Of a stretch of DNA of 64,000 nt, positions 18,429 through 29,799 are shown in pieces. Numbering within the stretch: the stretch's first letter is position 1; each line of letters opens with the position of its first letter. A model generated the notes under the pieces. It did no database searches. It saw only the letters and a program-made list of their open reading frames with translations, and had not been told where the DNA came from. Where the stretch lies: NCBI RefSeq assembly GCF_014205175.1, contig NZ_JACHNA010000001.1:62001-126000 (forward strand), in the 5' to 3' direction. The stretch is from Micrococcus cohnii (GTDB lineage: Bacteria; Actinomycetota; Actinomycetes; Actinomycetales; Micrococcaceae). The translations under genes were made by a program, and so were the position numbers.

Positions 18429-19880
18429 TCAGCCCTCGAGACGCGCGCCGCGGGTCTCCGGCGCACACCGCAGCATCGCCGCGACCGCGATGACCACGAG
18501 CGCGCCCGTCACGGCGAAGGAGCCCGCCAGCCCCAGAGCCGGCTGGAGCACCCCGACGAAGACCAGCGGTCCGACGCCGGCCGCCACTCGTGAGGCCGCC
18601 GAGGCCCACCCGAATCCGGAGGCGCGCAGCGGCGTCGGATAGAGCTCGGTGACATACGTGTAGAGCACCGGGACGGCGACCTGCACCACGAAGCCGAACG
18701 CGAGCACCAGCGGCAACGCGACCGTCGGGACGCCGATGACCGCGGCGAGCGCCATGAGCACGACCGCGGCCGCTGTCGCGCTCACGGCCAGCAGCCAGCG
18801 TCGGCCCGTGCGCTCGACCAGCAGCGCCGCGAGCACGACGCCGCCCAGGCCCACGGCGGCCATGCCCGAGGTCATGACGAACGCCGTGGACTGCTCGTAG
18901 CCGGCCTCGACCAGGAAGGCCGGCAGCCACTGCAGTGCCAGGTAGTAGGTCAGCATGATCGTGCAGAACAGCGCCCATGCGATGGCGGTGACCCGCGGTC
19001 GAGACAGCCACACGGAGCGCAGCTGGCCGCAGGCCGCCCGCAGTGCCCCGCCGACCGTCGCGGCGTCGGCGTGCGGCTGCCGGAGGCGCCGGCGCCGGGA
19101 CGGAGCGCTCTGCACCGAGTACGGGCGCACCGGGGCGCCGGTCGCGGCGACGAGTCGGTCGATCACCTCGCGGGCCCGTGCCTCGCGGCCTCGGCTGAGC
19201 AGGAACATCGGGGACTCGGGCACGCCCAGGCGCACGACGAACACGAGCAGCGCCGGCAGCACCATGGCCAGCAGGGGCAGTCGCCAGTCGCCCCACGTGG
19301 CCACGAGCCACGCGGAGACCGCACCGCAGGCCGCGGCGCCGACGGGCCACCAGCCGTCCATCGCCGTGAGCACGCGCCCGCGCAGCCGCCGCGGGGTGAA
19401 CTCGCCGACGAGGGCGTAGTCGACGGGCACGGTGCCGCCGAGGCCGACGCCGGCCAGGAACCGGAAGGCCACGAACCACGCGAGCGAGTCCGTCAGCGCG
19501 CCGGCGACCGTGAACACGGAGAACATCGCCAGCGTGGCGGTGAAGGCGGTGCGGCGGCCGATCCGGTCGGCGACGGTGCCCCACACGAACGCGCCCAGGC
19601 CCATGCCGATCAGATTCGCGGTGCCGATCCACGCCGCCTCGGTTCGGCTCAAGCCCCATTCGGCGGTCAGCAGCGGGATCATCACGCCGTTCAGGGCGAC
19701 GTCCCATGCGTCGAATATGAAGCCCAGGCCGCCGATCAGGAAGATCCGGCCCTGCACGGACCAGCGCCAGGGCAGTTCCTGCACGATCTGCTCGCCTGTC
19801 GGAAGGGCCCCGCAGTCGCAGGCGGCACGGCAGAGGCTGGCTGTGTCATGGGCGTCTCCTTCGTCGCGGGTCAGGTTCAT
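18429..19880 (-). CDS. MFS transporter, sugar-porter/SV2-like
   Basis: Twelve-helix major facilitator transporter, 483 aa. The family loop motif [10 protein letters not shown] follows helix 2 and [20 protein letters not shown] covers helices 4-5; the DxxD-like [10 protein letters not shown] in helix 1 and [12 protein letters not shown] after helix 6 point to the sugar-porter/aromatic-acid branch. Substrate unknown. It lies opposite and between purN and purH, only 10 nt after the purN stop, splitting a pair usually adjacent. The start is unsure: the ATG at 19880 has no ribosome site and gives an odd Cys-rich N-terminus; an internal GTG before QELPWRW is possible. Confidence 0.85.
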   Translation of the reverse strand: MNLTRDEGDAHDTASLCRAACDCGALPTGEQIVQELPWRWSVQGRIFLIGGLGFIFDAWDVALNGVMIPLLTAEWGLSRTEAAWIGTANLIGMGLGAFVWGTVADRIGRRTAFTATLAMFSVFTVAGALTDSLAWFVAFRFLAGVGLGGTVPVDYALVGEFTPRRLRGRVLTAMDGWWPVGAAACGAVSAWLVATWGDWRLPLLAMVLPALLVFVVRLGVPESPMFLLSRGREARAREVIDRLVAATGAPVRPYSVQSAPSRRRRLRQPHADAATVGGALRAACGQLRSVWLSRPRVTAIAWALFCTIMLTYYLALQWLPAFLVEAGYEQSTAFVMTSGMAAVGLGGVVLAALLVERTGRRWLLAVSATAAAVVLMALAAVIGVPTVALPLVLAFGFVVQVAVPVLYTYVTELYPTPLRASGFGWASAASRVAAGVGPLVFVGVLQPALGLAGSFAVTGALVVIAVAAMLRCAPETRGARLEG

Positions 19881-19932
19881 TATGCGGGGCGCGGGCTGGT
19901 CCGTTCCGTCGGCGTCGGCGGTGCGGCGGCTC

Positions 19933-19938
19933 TAGACT
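19933..19938 (+). promoter_or_regulatory. Predicted -10 hexamer of purH
   Basis: TAGACT about 45 nt before the purH GTG, showing that purH has its own promoter here instead of being read from purN. Confidence 0.5.
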
Positions 19939-19982
19939 TGGCGGCAGCCGACGCACCCGTCCCCGAAGGAGCCTGGAACCTC

Positions 19983-21671
19983 GTGAGCACCGATCCGAAG
20001 AACACCGTCCTGGACACGGTGCCGCTCAAGCGCGCTCTGATCTCCGTCTACGACAAGACCGGGCTGGACGAGCTCGCGACGGGCCTGCACGCCGCCGGTG
20101 TGCAGATCGTCTCGACCGGATCCACCGCGAAGCGCATCGCCGAGGCGGGTGTGCCCGTCACCGAGGTCTCCGAGGTCACCGGGTTCCAGGAGTGCCTCGA
20201 CGGCCGGGTGAAGACGCTGCACCCGCGCGTGCACGCCGGGATCCTGGCCGATCGCCGCCGCGAGGACCACCTCGCTCAGCTCTCCGACCTCGAGATCGAG
20301 CCCTTCGACCTGGTCGTCGTCAACCTCTACCCGTTTGTGGAGACCGTGCGCTCCGGTGCCGAGGAGGACGCGGTCGTCGAGCAGATCGACATCGGCGGCC
20401 CCTCGATGGTGCGCGCGGCCGCGAAGAACCATGCTTCGGTCTCGATCGTCGTGGACCCGGCGCGGTATGACGAGGTCGTTCAGGCCGCGCAGTCCGGCGG
20501 GTTCGATCTGCGGGCGCGCCGTCGCCTGGCGGCCCTGGCGTTCGCGCACACCGCGGCCTATGACAACGCCGTCGCCGCGTGGACGGCGGCGCACTTCGCC
20601 GCGGAGACCGACGACGAGGACGTGCCGGTCTTCCCGCCCTATGCCGGCTTCTCCCTCGAGCGGGCTGAGATCCTGCGCTATGGCGAGAATCCGCACCAGC
20701 CGGCGGCGCTCTACGCGGACCCCGCGGCCGCGCCGGGCATCGCCCAGGCCGAGCTGCTGCACGGCAAGCCGATGAGCTACAACAACTACGTCGACGCCGA
20801 CGCCGCCGTGCGCGCCGCCTACGACCACGCCGAGCCGGCCGTTGCGATCGTCAAGCACGCCAATCCGTGCGGCGTCGCGGTCGCGGGCACCGGCGAGGGC
20901 ATTGAGCGCGCCCATGCCAAGGCCCACGCGTGTGATCCGGTCTCGGCGTTCGGCGGGGTCATCGCGGCCAACCGCCCGGTGACCGCGGCCCTGGCCGAGC
21001 AGATCAAGCCGATCTTCACCGAGGTCGTCGCGGCCCCCGGTTTCGACGAGGACGCGCTCGAGATCCTCTCGGCCAAGAAGAACCTGCGCCTGCTGAGCCT
21101 GCCGGAGGGCGTTGAGCGCGAGGCGGTCGAGGCCAAGCAGGTCTCCGGCGGCATGCTCCTGCAGATCGCCGACGCGGTGGACGCTGAGGGCGACGACCCG
21201 GGCACCTGGACCCTTGCCGCGGGTGAGCCGGCGGACGACGCGACGATGGCCGACCTCGCCTTCGCCTGGCGGGCCGTGCGCGCGGCGAAGTCCAACGCGG
21301 TGCTGCTGGCTGCCGACGGCGCGACCGTCGGGGTGGGCATGGGCCAGGTCAACCGCCTCGACTCGTGCCGCCTGGCCGTCGAGCGCGCGAACACCCTCGG
21401 GGCGGCGCAGACCGGCGGGCAGGACGTCTCCAGTGCCGGCGGCGCCGAGAACGTCTCCGGCGACGGCGCCCCCGAGCGGGCCCGCGGCGCGGTGGCCGCC
21501 TCGGACGCGTTCTTCCCCTTCGCCGACGGCCTGCAGATCCTGATCGACGCCGGGGTGAAGGCCGTCGTCCAGCCGGGCGGGTCCGTGCGCGACGAGGAGG
21601 TCGTCGAGGTCGCGAAGGCCGCGGGCATCACGATGTACCTCACCGGGGCCCGCCACTTCTTCCACGGCTGA
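19983..21671 (+). CDS. purH: Bifunctional AICAR transformylase / IMP cyclohydrolase
   Basis: Last two steps of purine synthesis, in the cytoplasm; 562 aa. The IMP cyclohydrolase half opens [20 protein letters not shown] and holds [20 protein letters not shown]. The transformylase half has [27 protein letters not shown] with the catalytic Lys-His, and [19 protein letters not shown] ~30-residue Gly/Ala/Ser insert (about residues 480-505) precedes the last block. GTG start with an AAGGAG site 11 nt upstream. Confidence 0.97.
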   Translation: MSTDPKNTVLDTVPLKRALISVYDKTGLDELATGLHAAGVQIVSTGSTAKRIAEAGVPVTEVSEVTGFQECLDGRVKTLHPRVHAGILADRRREDHLAQLSDLEIEPFDLVVVNLYPFVETVRSGAEEDAVVEQIDIGGPSMVRAAAKNHASVSIVVDPARYDEVVQAAQSGGFDLRARRRLAALAFAHTAAYDNAVAAWTAAHFAAETDDEDVPVFPPYAGFSLERAEILRYGENPHQPAALYADPAAAPGIAQAELLHGKPMSYNNYVDADAAVRAAYDHAEPAVAIVKHANPCGVAVAGTGEGIERAHAKAHACDPVSAFGGVIAANRPVTAALAEQIKPIFTEVVAAPGFDEDALEILSAKKNLRLLSLPEGVEREAVEAKQVSGGMLLQIADAVDAEGDDPGTWTLAAGEPADDATMADLAFAWRAVRAAKSNAVLLAADGATVGVGMGQVNRLDSCRLAVERANTLGAAQTGGQDVSSAGGAENVSGDGAPERARGAVAASDAFFPFADGLQILIDAGVKAVVQPGGSVRDEEVVEVAKAAGITMYLTGARHFFHG

Positions 21672-21715
21672 CCGCCGCGCGGAGCCACGGCGTCATGCGG
21701 CGCCGGCCGGGTGCG

Positions 21716-21765
21716 GCGCCGAGGGCCTCGTTGCCGACGTCACGTCGGCGCGGGGCCCTCGGCGC
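21716..21765 (+). terminator. Branched hairpin after purH
   Basis: Outer arms GCGCCGAGGGCC / GGCCCTCGGCGC enclose a second hairpin GCCGACG-TCA-CGTCGGC. Good candidate for the purH terminator. Confidence 0.65.
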
Positions 21766-21790
21766 TCGACATCCGGTGTTCACGTGTTGT

Positions 21791-21796
21791 TAGTGT
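21791..21796 (+). promoter_or_regulatory. Possible -10 hexamer for the DUF4190-like pair
   Basis: TAGTGT about 90 nt before the ATG at 21886. Confidence 0.35.
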
Positions 21797-21885
21797 CCGG
21801 GGAAATTCCCGCCGTGACGGGTCGCCACCGTGGGGCGCAAGCCCGCGACGACCGGTCACCACGACACACAAAGGAGAACAGCACG

Positions 21886-22374
21886 ATGGCTCATCCCGCC
21901 TCGAACCAGAACGGCCCCCTCGACGACCGCATGCGCGGCTCGGAGCAGTTCGACGACCGCCGTAACGGCGCGTACGACCGTCGTGACCTGGACCGCGACG
22001 GCGGCTACGGCCACTATGACGGGCGCCGTGACTTCGACCGCCGCGACGGAGGCCTGAGCCACCACGACGAGCTCAAGGGCAGCAAGCACGCCACCGTTTC
22101 GCTGGTTCTCGGCATCCTCGGCTTCTTCTTCTTCGGCATCATTCTCGGCCCCCTCGCCATCTGGCAGGCCGGCAAGGCCAAGAAGTACGGCGTGAAGGCC
22201 ACCGCGGGCAAGGTCCTGGGCTGGATCGTCACGATCCTGTCCATCCTGGCGATCCTCCTCGGCATCGCTGCCGCGATCTTCCTGGCGGCCAGCGGCATGA
22301 CCCTGAACGACGTGGTCAACAACCAGGAGCTCGACGCCGACTCGGTGAACCTGGGCCTGGCCCTGCTGGGCTGA
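21886..22374 (+). CDS. DUF4190-like membrane protein with charged tail
   Basis: Protein of 162 aa: an Asp/Arg/Gly-rich tail (residues 1-65, with DRRDLDRDGG and DRRDGG), then two membrane helices joined by a basic loop, the DUF4190 pattern: LGILGFFFFGIILGPLAIWQ, AGKAKKYGVKATAGKVLGWI. The next gene encodes a relative. A strong AAAGGAG site supports the ATG. Function unknown; the type is common in actinobacteria. Confidence 0.75.
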   Translation: MAHPASNQNGPLDDRMRGSEQFDDRRNGAYDRRDLDRDGGYGHYDGRRDFDRRDGGLSHHDELKGSKHATVSLVLGILGFFFFGIILGPLAIWQAGKAKKYGVKATAGKVLGWIVTILSILAILLGIAAAIFLAASGMTLNDVVNNQELDADSVNLGLALLG

Positions 22375-22392
22375 CCACCGCGCCGACCGTCC

Positions 22393-22425
22393 GACGGCCG
22401 TCCCGCACCGCGCGGGGCGGCCGTC
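22393..22425 (+). terminator. GC-rich hairpin between the two DUF4190-like genes
   Basis: Arms 22393-22406 and 22412-22425 pair around a 5-nt loop. Confidence 0.6.
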
Positions 22426-22467
22426 GCCGTGTGTCCAGGCCCTGCGAGGTCTGCCAGGATGAGCGCC

Positions 22468-23028
22468 ATGAGCAGCAGCGAATATCAGAGTCAGAATTCC
22501 TCCGCAGGCGACCGGCCGGCGCAGGATCCTTCCCCCTCCGACTCTCCGCAGGCCGACGCGCGCTGGCCCGAGGAGGCGCCGCGGACGTCGTCCGTGCCCG
22601 ACGTCGATGGGCGCGGTGAGCCCGGCAGTGACGCGCAGACCGGCTACGGACCCGGCGGTGACGCACCGGGTGGATATGGTGTCGGCGGTAACGGGCCGAC
22701 CCCGACGGCATATCTGCCGCCGGTGAATCACCCCGCCGAGCGGGCCGCCCAGCTGGGCCTCGCCTTCGGCGTGCTGGGCCTGATCACCGGCCTGCTCGGG
22801 TTCGTCTTCGGCCCGCTCGCCCTGATGAAGGCGAAGGAGGCCGAGCGCTCCGGCGGCGTCGGCACCGGTGCCCGCGTGCTCGGCTGGGTCGCGATCGCCC
22901 TGGCCGCGCTCCTGGCGCTGGGCTTCCTCGTGTACGGAATCATGGTCGCCGCGCTGATCGGCTCCCTGTCAGAGATGGCCGATACGGGCTCGTCGGCCGG
23001 CGCCCTCGTGCTGTCGCTGGTGGGCTGA
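22468..23028 (+). CDS. DUF4190-like membrane protein (paralog of previous)
   Basis: Protein of 186 aa: a long Gly/Pro/Ser/Asp-rich tail (1-90) and a two-helix DUF4190 part, FGPLALMKAKEAERSGGVGT then GARVLGWVAIALAALLALGF. The loop aligns with that of the preceding gene's product. Start chosen at the second ATG because CAGGAT lies 7 nt upstream; an ATG at 22459 would overlap that hexamer. Confidence 0.7.
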   Translation: MSSSEYQSQNSSAGDRPAQDPSPSDSPQADARWPEEAPRTSSVPDVDGRGEPGSDAQTGYGPGGDAPGGYGVGGNGPTPTAYLPPVNHPAERAAQLGLAFGVLGLITGLLGFVFGPLALMKAKEAERSGGVGTGARVLGWVAIALAALLALGFLVYGIMVAALIGSLSEMADTGSSAGALVLSLVG

Positions 23029-23099
23029 GCGCGAGCCCTCTGCCTGCCCCGACGTGACGGCCGTCGCGCTCGCGACTGCATTCCCGCGCACCCACGCGG

Positions 23100-23105
23100 T
23101 AGATT
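23100..23105 (+). promoter_or_regulatory. Predicted -10 hexamer of icd
   Basis: TAGATT about 78 nt upstream of the icd ATG. Confidence 0.5.
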
Positions 23106-23174
23106 GGCGAGCAGTGGGAAATCCCGCATGCCGACCCCGGGCGCTGAGCGATCGTGCGCCCGACGAAGGAGTGA

Positions 23175-25406
<2,232 letters not shown>

Positions 25407-25462
25407 CGCCGTGACGACGTGACGTCGGTCAGGGGCCTCGTCAGGGCCGCCGACCTCGACAG

Positions 25463-25498
25463 GGCCCTGCCCTCCCGCAGCACCGGGAGGGCAGGGCC
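25463..25498. terminator. Bidirectional terminator after icd
   Basis: A 15-bp perfect stem (GGCCCTGCCCTCCCG and complement) with a 6-nt loop, followed by TTGT on the plus strand; icd and the methyltransferase gene converge on it. Confidence 0.85.
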
Positions 25499-25513
25499 TT
25501 GTCGTGTGCCCGG

Positions 25514-26107
25514 TCAGTCCGCGTGCGCGGCCTCGTGCTCAAGCAACGCGCGCTTGGCCGCGACGCCGTAGAGGTACTGGCCGATGCCCCCGTCCGCCCG
25601 CACGACCCGGTGGCAGGGCACCACGACGGCCGCCAGGTTCGTCGCGCACGCCCCGCCGACAGCCCGCACCGCGGTGGGGGAGCCGGCCCGCTCGGCCAGC
25701 TGCGCATAGGTCACCGGGGCGCCCGGCGGCACCGAGCGCAGCGCGTCCCAGGCCCGGCGGCGGAAGTCTGTGCCTGGCTGGGCGACGGTCAGCGCGTCGA
25801 GCGCGCGCACCCGACCGGCGGTGTAGGCGGCGAGCGCGTCCGGCACGGCGGCGTCGTGCTCGACGGGGCGCGGGTTCATCTCGCGCTCAGCTGTGGCGGG
25901 GTCCAGCTGCTCCAGACGGTCCATGAACCGCAGCAGCAGGCCGCCGACGGCCGATGCGACGGTCTCGCCCGCTGCGGGCACGGCCACGCCGCTTGCGCGC
26001 ACCGCGTCGTCCTCCGGGGAATAGACGGCGACCAGGGTCAGTTCGGCAGCCTCGGGCAACGCCTGTGCGGTCCAGCGCAGTTCGGGCAGGAAGACGGGGG
26101 CGGTCAT
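25514..26107 (-). CDS. ogt: Methylated-DNA-protein-cysteine S-methyltransferase
   Basis: Suicide repair protein that takes alkyl groups from O6-alkylguanine. 197 aa. The active-site VVPCHRVVRADGGIGQYLYG with the acceptor Cys, the helix-turn-helix block PPGAPVTYAQLAERAG and AVGGACATN are present. The start ATG at 26107 has GGGAGA about 10 nt upstream; a GAGAAT hexamer 7 nt upstream also fits a leaderless message. The frame stays open far upstream, but that extension is not gene-like. No AdaA domain is fused, so this is the stand-alone form. Confidence 0.92.
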   Translation of the reverse strand: MTAPVFLPELRWTAQALPEAAELTLVAVYSPEDDAVRASGVAVPAAGETVASAVGGLLLRFMDRLEQLDPATAEREMNPRPVEHDAAVPDALAAYTAGRVRALDALTVAQPGTDFRRRAWDALRSVPPGAPVTYAQLAERAGSPTAVRAVGGACATNLAAVVVPCHRVVRADGGIGQYLYGVAAKRALLEHEAAHAD

Positions 26108-26177
26108 GGGGGACATTCTCCCGCATCGGTGCCCAGCACTTGTCCGGACGGGGCCGAGGCGTGCGAGCGTGGGGACC

Positions 26178-27839
26178 ATGAGCGATCCGCAGGCCGCACC
26201 GCCGCACGACGACCACCGCCACGACGACCGGGCACCAGCGACCGGGCGCGTGTTCGAGCACCGCACGCTGCTGCGGCACCCGCGCGAGGCCGTCTGGCGG
26301 TGGCTGACGAACCCCGGTGCCCTGACCCGCCTGACCCCGCCGTACGCTGGCCGGGTCATCGCCGAGCCCGAGGTCGGGCTGCCCGTCGGGGCGCAGGCCG
26401 TGCTCGAGCTCGACGCCCCGGGCTCGGCGGGCCTGTTCGCCTCGGCCGCCCACGGGGCCGCCACGGGCCTGCTGCCCTCGGCGGTGGCCTCGCGCGTGCC
26501 GGCACCGATCAGCCGCGCCCTGACCCCGCGGCTGACGTGGCGGGCCCGGCACACGGCGCTCGAACCGGGGCGGGGCTTCACCGACGAGATGGTCTCCGGT
26601 CCCGTGGCCTCGTGGACGCACCGGCACACGTTGCAGGACGCCGCCCCGGGCGAGGCCGACGCCGCGGACGGGTCGCGCGGCACCGTCGTGGTCGATGAGA
26701 TTCGCTATGCCCTGCCTGCCGAGCGCGTGCTCGCCCGGGCATCCCGGCTCGGGGCGTCCCGTCGGGCGGCGGACCTGTTCGACGCGGAACTGCGCCGCCA
26801 GTTCGCCTACCGGGCGCGCGTGATGACCGACGACCTGGACTTTCATAGCCGGCACGGTTCGCCGGTGGTCGGTGGGAGCGCCCGACGGATCGCCGTCACC
26901 GGTGCCAGCGGGCTGATCGGCACGCAGCTGGTTGCGCTGCTGCGCAGCGGCGGGCACGACGTCGTGCGTCTGACCCGCTCGGCGACGACGGCGCCGGACG
27001 CGGCGGCGTGGGATCCGCTGCGTGGCCGGGTGGACGACGACGTGCTCAGCGGCGTCGACGTGGTCGTGAACCTGGCGGGCGAGCCCATCGCCGGCCGGTT
27101 GAGCGCGGCGCACAAACAGGCCGTGCATGACTCACGAGTGCTCGGCACCCGCACGCTCGTGGACGCGATACGCCGGCTGGCCGACGCTGGCCGCCCGGCC
27201 CCGGACCTGGTGAACGGCTCAGCCATCGGCTACTACGGGGCGGACGCCGGCGCGGGGCCGGCAGGCGAGGGCCTCACGGAGATCCTCGCCCCGGGTGAGG
27301 ACTTCCTCGCCGAGGTGTGCGCCGACTGGGAGGCCGAGGCGCAGCGGGCCGCCTCGATCCGCCGCGCCGACGGCTCTCGGGTGCGCGTGGCCCAGGTGCG
27401 CACCGGCATTGTCCTGGACCCGCGCGGCGGCATGCTGCAGCAGGTGTTGCCCCTGTTCGTCGCGGGGCTGGGCGGCCGCCTGGCCTCGGGCGGCACGGGA
27501 CCGGACGGAACCCCGTGGATGAGCTGGATCGGCGGTGAGGACATCGTGGACCTGTTCGCCCACGCCGCTGTCGATGCGCGCGTGAGCGGACCGTACAACG
27601 GGGTCGCGCCGCGACCGGTCACGGCGGGCGAGTTCGCCCGTGCACTGGGGCGGGTGCTCCGGCGGCCCGCGGCGGTGCCGGTGCCCGGCCTCGCCCCGGA
27701 GCTCCTGCTCGGACGGGAGGGCTACCGGACCCTGATCGCCGCGGATCAGAAGGCGTCTGCCGCCCAGACCGAGAAGTCAGGGCACCGGTTCCGCGACACC
27801 GAGCTCGAGCCGGCGCTGCGGCATCTGCTCGGCCGCTGA
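26178..27839 (+). CDS. SRPBCC domain fused to TIGR01777-family epimerase
   Basis: Two-part protein of 553 aa. Residues about 15-215 resemble an SRPBCC/START ligand-binding domain (FEHRTLLRHPREAVWRWLTN at its front). Residues about 235-550 are an extended SDR of the TIGR01777/YfcH type: RIAVTGASGLIGTQLVALLR (NAD site), VVNLAGEPIAGRLSAAHK, VNGSAIGYYG and the DUF1731-like end YRTLIAADQKASAAQTEKSG. The fusion is known in actinobacteria; its reaction is unknown. The divergent methyltransferase start lies 70 nt away. Confidence 0.88.
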   Translation: MSDPQAAPPHDDHRHDDRAPATGRVFEHRTLLRHPREAVWRWLTNPGALTRLTPPYAGRVIAEPEVGLPVGAQAVLELDAPGSAGLFASAAHGAATGLLPSAVASRVPAPISRALTPRLTWRARHTALEPGRGFTDEMVSGPVASWTHRHTLQDAAPGEADAADGSRGTVVVDEIRYALPAERVLARASRLGASRRAADLFDAELRRQFAYRARVMTDDLDFHSRHGSPVVGGSARRIAVTGASGLIGTQLVALLRSGGHDVVRLTRSATTAPDAAAWDPLRGRVDDDVLSGVDVVVNLAGEPIAGRLSAAHKQAVHDSRVLGTRTLVDAIRRLADAGRPAPDLVNGSAIGYYGADAGAGPAGEGLTEILAPGEDFLAEVCADWEAEAQRAASIRRADGSRVRVAQVRTGIVLDPRGGMLQQVLPLFVAGLGGRLASGGTGPDGTPWMSWIGGEDIVDLFAHAAVDARVSGPYNGVAPRPVTAGEFARALGRVLRRPAAVPVPGLAPELLLGREGYRTLIAADQKASAAQTEKSGHRFRDTELEPALRHLLGR

Positions 27840-27854
27840 CGGGGCGGGCCCCGG

Positions 27855-29714
27855 TCAGTCCTGCAGGGCGCCGGTCTCGCGCACCAGCTGGGCCAGCGCG
27901 GTGTAGGCGTCCCGGGCCAGCGACTCCCACAGGCGCATCGCCAGCTGCGGTGAGGCCTCCTGCAGGGCGTACATCACCTGGGCGGTCAGCACCTGGGTCG
28001 TCACCTCCCCGCGGGCCCGGACAGTGGAGGGCTGACGGCCGGGCTGACCCAGGGCCATCTCGCCGAACGTCATGCCGGGGCTGAGCACCGTGCGTCGGGT
28101 CCGTCGACCGCCCGTCGACTGGCCCGTGAGCACCACCTCGCCCCGGGTGATCACGTAGATGCCGCCGAAAGGCTGGCCCGCGCGGCGGATGACCTGACCG
28201 TCGTGGAACCGCCGCGTCTCCATCATCGACTCCAGCAGGGCGGCGTCGTCCTCCTCGAGGTGTTGCATCAGCGGCGAGTGCAGCGCCTCCTGGGCGTCCT
28301 GCGGGAACAGGTGCGGTGCGTGCCGGGCCAGCAGTCGCTGCTCGCACCACTGCATCGCCTGCGAGCGAGAAGCGAAGAACACGAACTGCGGGGCCGCCGT
28401 CGTCGGGTCGTAGGTGGCTGGATCCGCCTCGCCCTCACGGTGCACCGGGGGCAGGTTCACTTCGACGGACTCGTCGGCGGTGGCCACGAGCTCGTCGAGC
28501 AGGGTCTCGGTGCGGTCGGCCAGCACGACATCGACGCCGGAGGCGATCGCGTGTCCGATCCACTGGCCGATCAGCCGACGCGCCGGCGCGGAGATGCTGT
28601 GCACCGAACGGATGTCGAACACGAGGGTCTCGAGGGTCTCGGGCAGATCGGCAATCACGTGCACGAGGGCCTCGACCTGGCTGAACCCGATGTGCCCGCC
28701 CAGCTCGAGCAGGTGTGCGTGCTCGCCGTGCGCCTCCAGCGCGTGCAGGGCCTCCGCGGTGCGGGACGTGCCGGAGGGCGCCTGATCCACGCGATAGTGG
28801 CTGCGCAGCGCCGACAGCGGCGAGGAGACCACGTCCGAGGCGTGCAGCTCGAACTCTTCGACGAGAGTGCGCAGCGCCGACATCCCGCGCACGGACATGC
28901 CGTTCTCGTCGAGCTCGTCCGAGCGCAGGGCCAGGCCCAGGTGCCCGGGCACCACGAGCATGGTCACCCCACCGCTCGCGCTCGCCCAGCCGGGCTGGCC
29001 CACGTTCATGGCCCACAGCGGGTCGCGTGTCGTCAGGCCGCATGAGGCGAGGATCGAGGTCACGGCGCGGGCGGTGGAGTCGGAGAACACCCGGTCTCCC
29101 GTGTGCGGGTGCACGCCGCCGAGCGCGAAGACCGTCGCGATGGTCGCGACCTCCTGGACCGACACGGTCACGGCGCGCAGCCGCGCGAGGTCGGAGAGCA
29201 CCGCCGTCGGGTCCGCGTCGAACGCGTCGAGGGACTTCATCAGCCAGGCGGCGGCGCGGGGGCGGTCCAGGGTCTTCTCCTCCGCGCGGGTCGCGGTGTC
29301 GGTCACGGACACCTCCCGATCCAGCAGGGAGGAGGCCAGCTGCAGCAGACGAGCGGCGCGGTCGCGACCGCCGCGGCCCTTGACGAGCGCGGTCGCGGCG
29401 ACCACACCGGCGTCGTGCAGCGGGTTGAGGGCGCGGCCGGTCTCCGGCTCCACGTCGAGCAGGTGTCGTTGATCCGGAGTGGGAACCGTGCCGATCCGCT
29501 CGAGCACGCGGGGCAGCCCCAGGTCCTCGAGGGCGAGCGCGTACACCAGCGGCGCCGCCAGTGAGCTCAGCGGCACCTGATCGGTGGCCCCCGCCTCGTA
29601 CTGGTGGCCGTCCGCGAGTGTGAGCGCCACGCCGAGCCGGCCGTCGCCCTCGGGCGCTCCGGAGGAGAACGATGCGGCGAGCCGGGTGAGGTACAGCTGG
29701 ACGGGGGTGCTCAT
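27855..29714 (-). CDS. Catalytically degenerate glutaminase-STAS-cNMP-binding fusion protein
   Basis: Protein of 619 aa. Residues 1-285 align throughout with the beta-lactamase-like glutaminase family (AAAWLMKSLDAFDADPTAVL, VFALGGVHPHTGDRVFS, VVPGHLGLALRSDELDENGM). Key residues are missing: the Ser-x-x-Lys motif reads SLAA (residues 51-54, no Lys), NPFINAG reads NPLHDAG, the YF..C block reads LARLRAV, and PAKSGVGGG reads PGWASASGG. A STAS domain (about 325-425; FDIRSVHSISAPARRLIGQW) and a cyclic-nucleotide-binding domain (about 485-600; RRAGQPFGGIYVITRGEVVL, FGEMALG) follow. Long glutaminases with STAS and cNMP parts exist in actinobacteria. Here I infer a non-catalytic sensor or regulator. 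Probably leaderless (TAGGCT 6 nt upstream). Confidence 0.85.
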   Translation of the reverse strand: MSTPVQLYLTRLAASFSSGAPEGDGRLGVALTLADGHQYEAGATDQVPLSSLAAPLVYALALEDLGLPRVLERIGTVPTPDQRHLLDVEPETGRALNPLHDAGVVAATALVKGRGGRDRAARLLQLASSLLDREVSVTDTATRAEEKTLDRPRAAAWLMKSLDAFDADPTAVLSDLARLRAVTVSVQEVATIATVFALGGVHPHTGDRVFSDSTARAVTSILASCGLTTRDPLWAMNVGQPGWASASGGVTMLVVPGHLGLALRSDELDENGMSVRGMSALRTLVEEFELHASDVVSSPLSALRSHYRVDQAPSGTSRTAEALHALEAHGEHAHLLELGGHIGFSQVEALVHVIADLPETLETLVFDIRSVHSISAPARRLIGQWIGHAIASGVDVVLADRTETLLDELVATADESVEVNLPPVHREGEADPATYDPTTAAPQFVFFASRSQAMQWCEQRLLARHAPHLFPQDAQEALHSPLMQHLEEDDAALLESMMETRRFHDGQVIRRAGQPFGGIYVITRGEVVLTGQSTGGRRTRRTVLSPGMTFGEMALGQPGRQPSTVRARGEVTTQVLTAQVMYALQEASPQLAMRLWESLARDAYTALAQLVRETGALQD

Positions 29715-29720
29715 GGCTCC

Positions 29721-29726
29721 AGCCTA
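29721..29726 (-). promoter_or_regulatory. Predicted -10 hexamer of the glutaminase-like gene
   Basis: Reads TAGGCT on the minus strand, 6 nt before the ATG. Confidence 0.55.
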
Positions 29727-29785
29727 GTCGGCGCCGCGGCCGGTGGGACCCGTCGGCCCGCCCGTCGCGGGGCCGATGAGCAGGC

Positions 29786-29791
29786 CACAAT
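29786..29791 (+). promoter_or_regulatory. Predicted -10 hexamer of hrpB
   Basis: CACAAT, 8 nt before the ATG at 29800; probable leaderless start, divergent from the glutaminase-like gene. Confidence 0.45.
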
Positions 29792-29799
29792 GGACGGCG

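Noticed and set aside
26178-27839. The SRPBCC-epimerase fusion as a new architecture
   Set aside because: This fusion is already known among actinobacterial TIGR01777 proteins.
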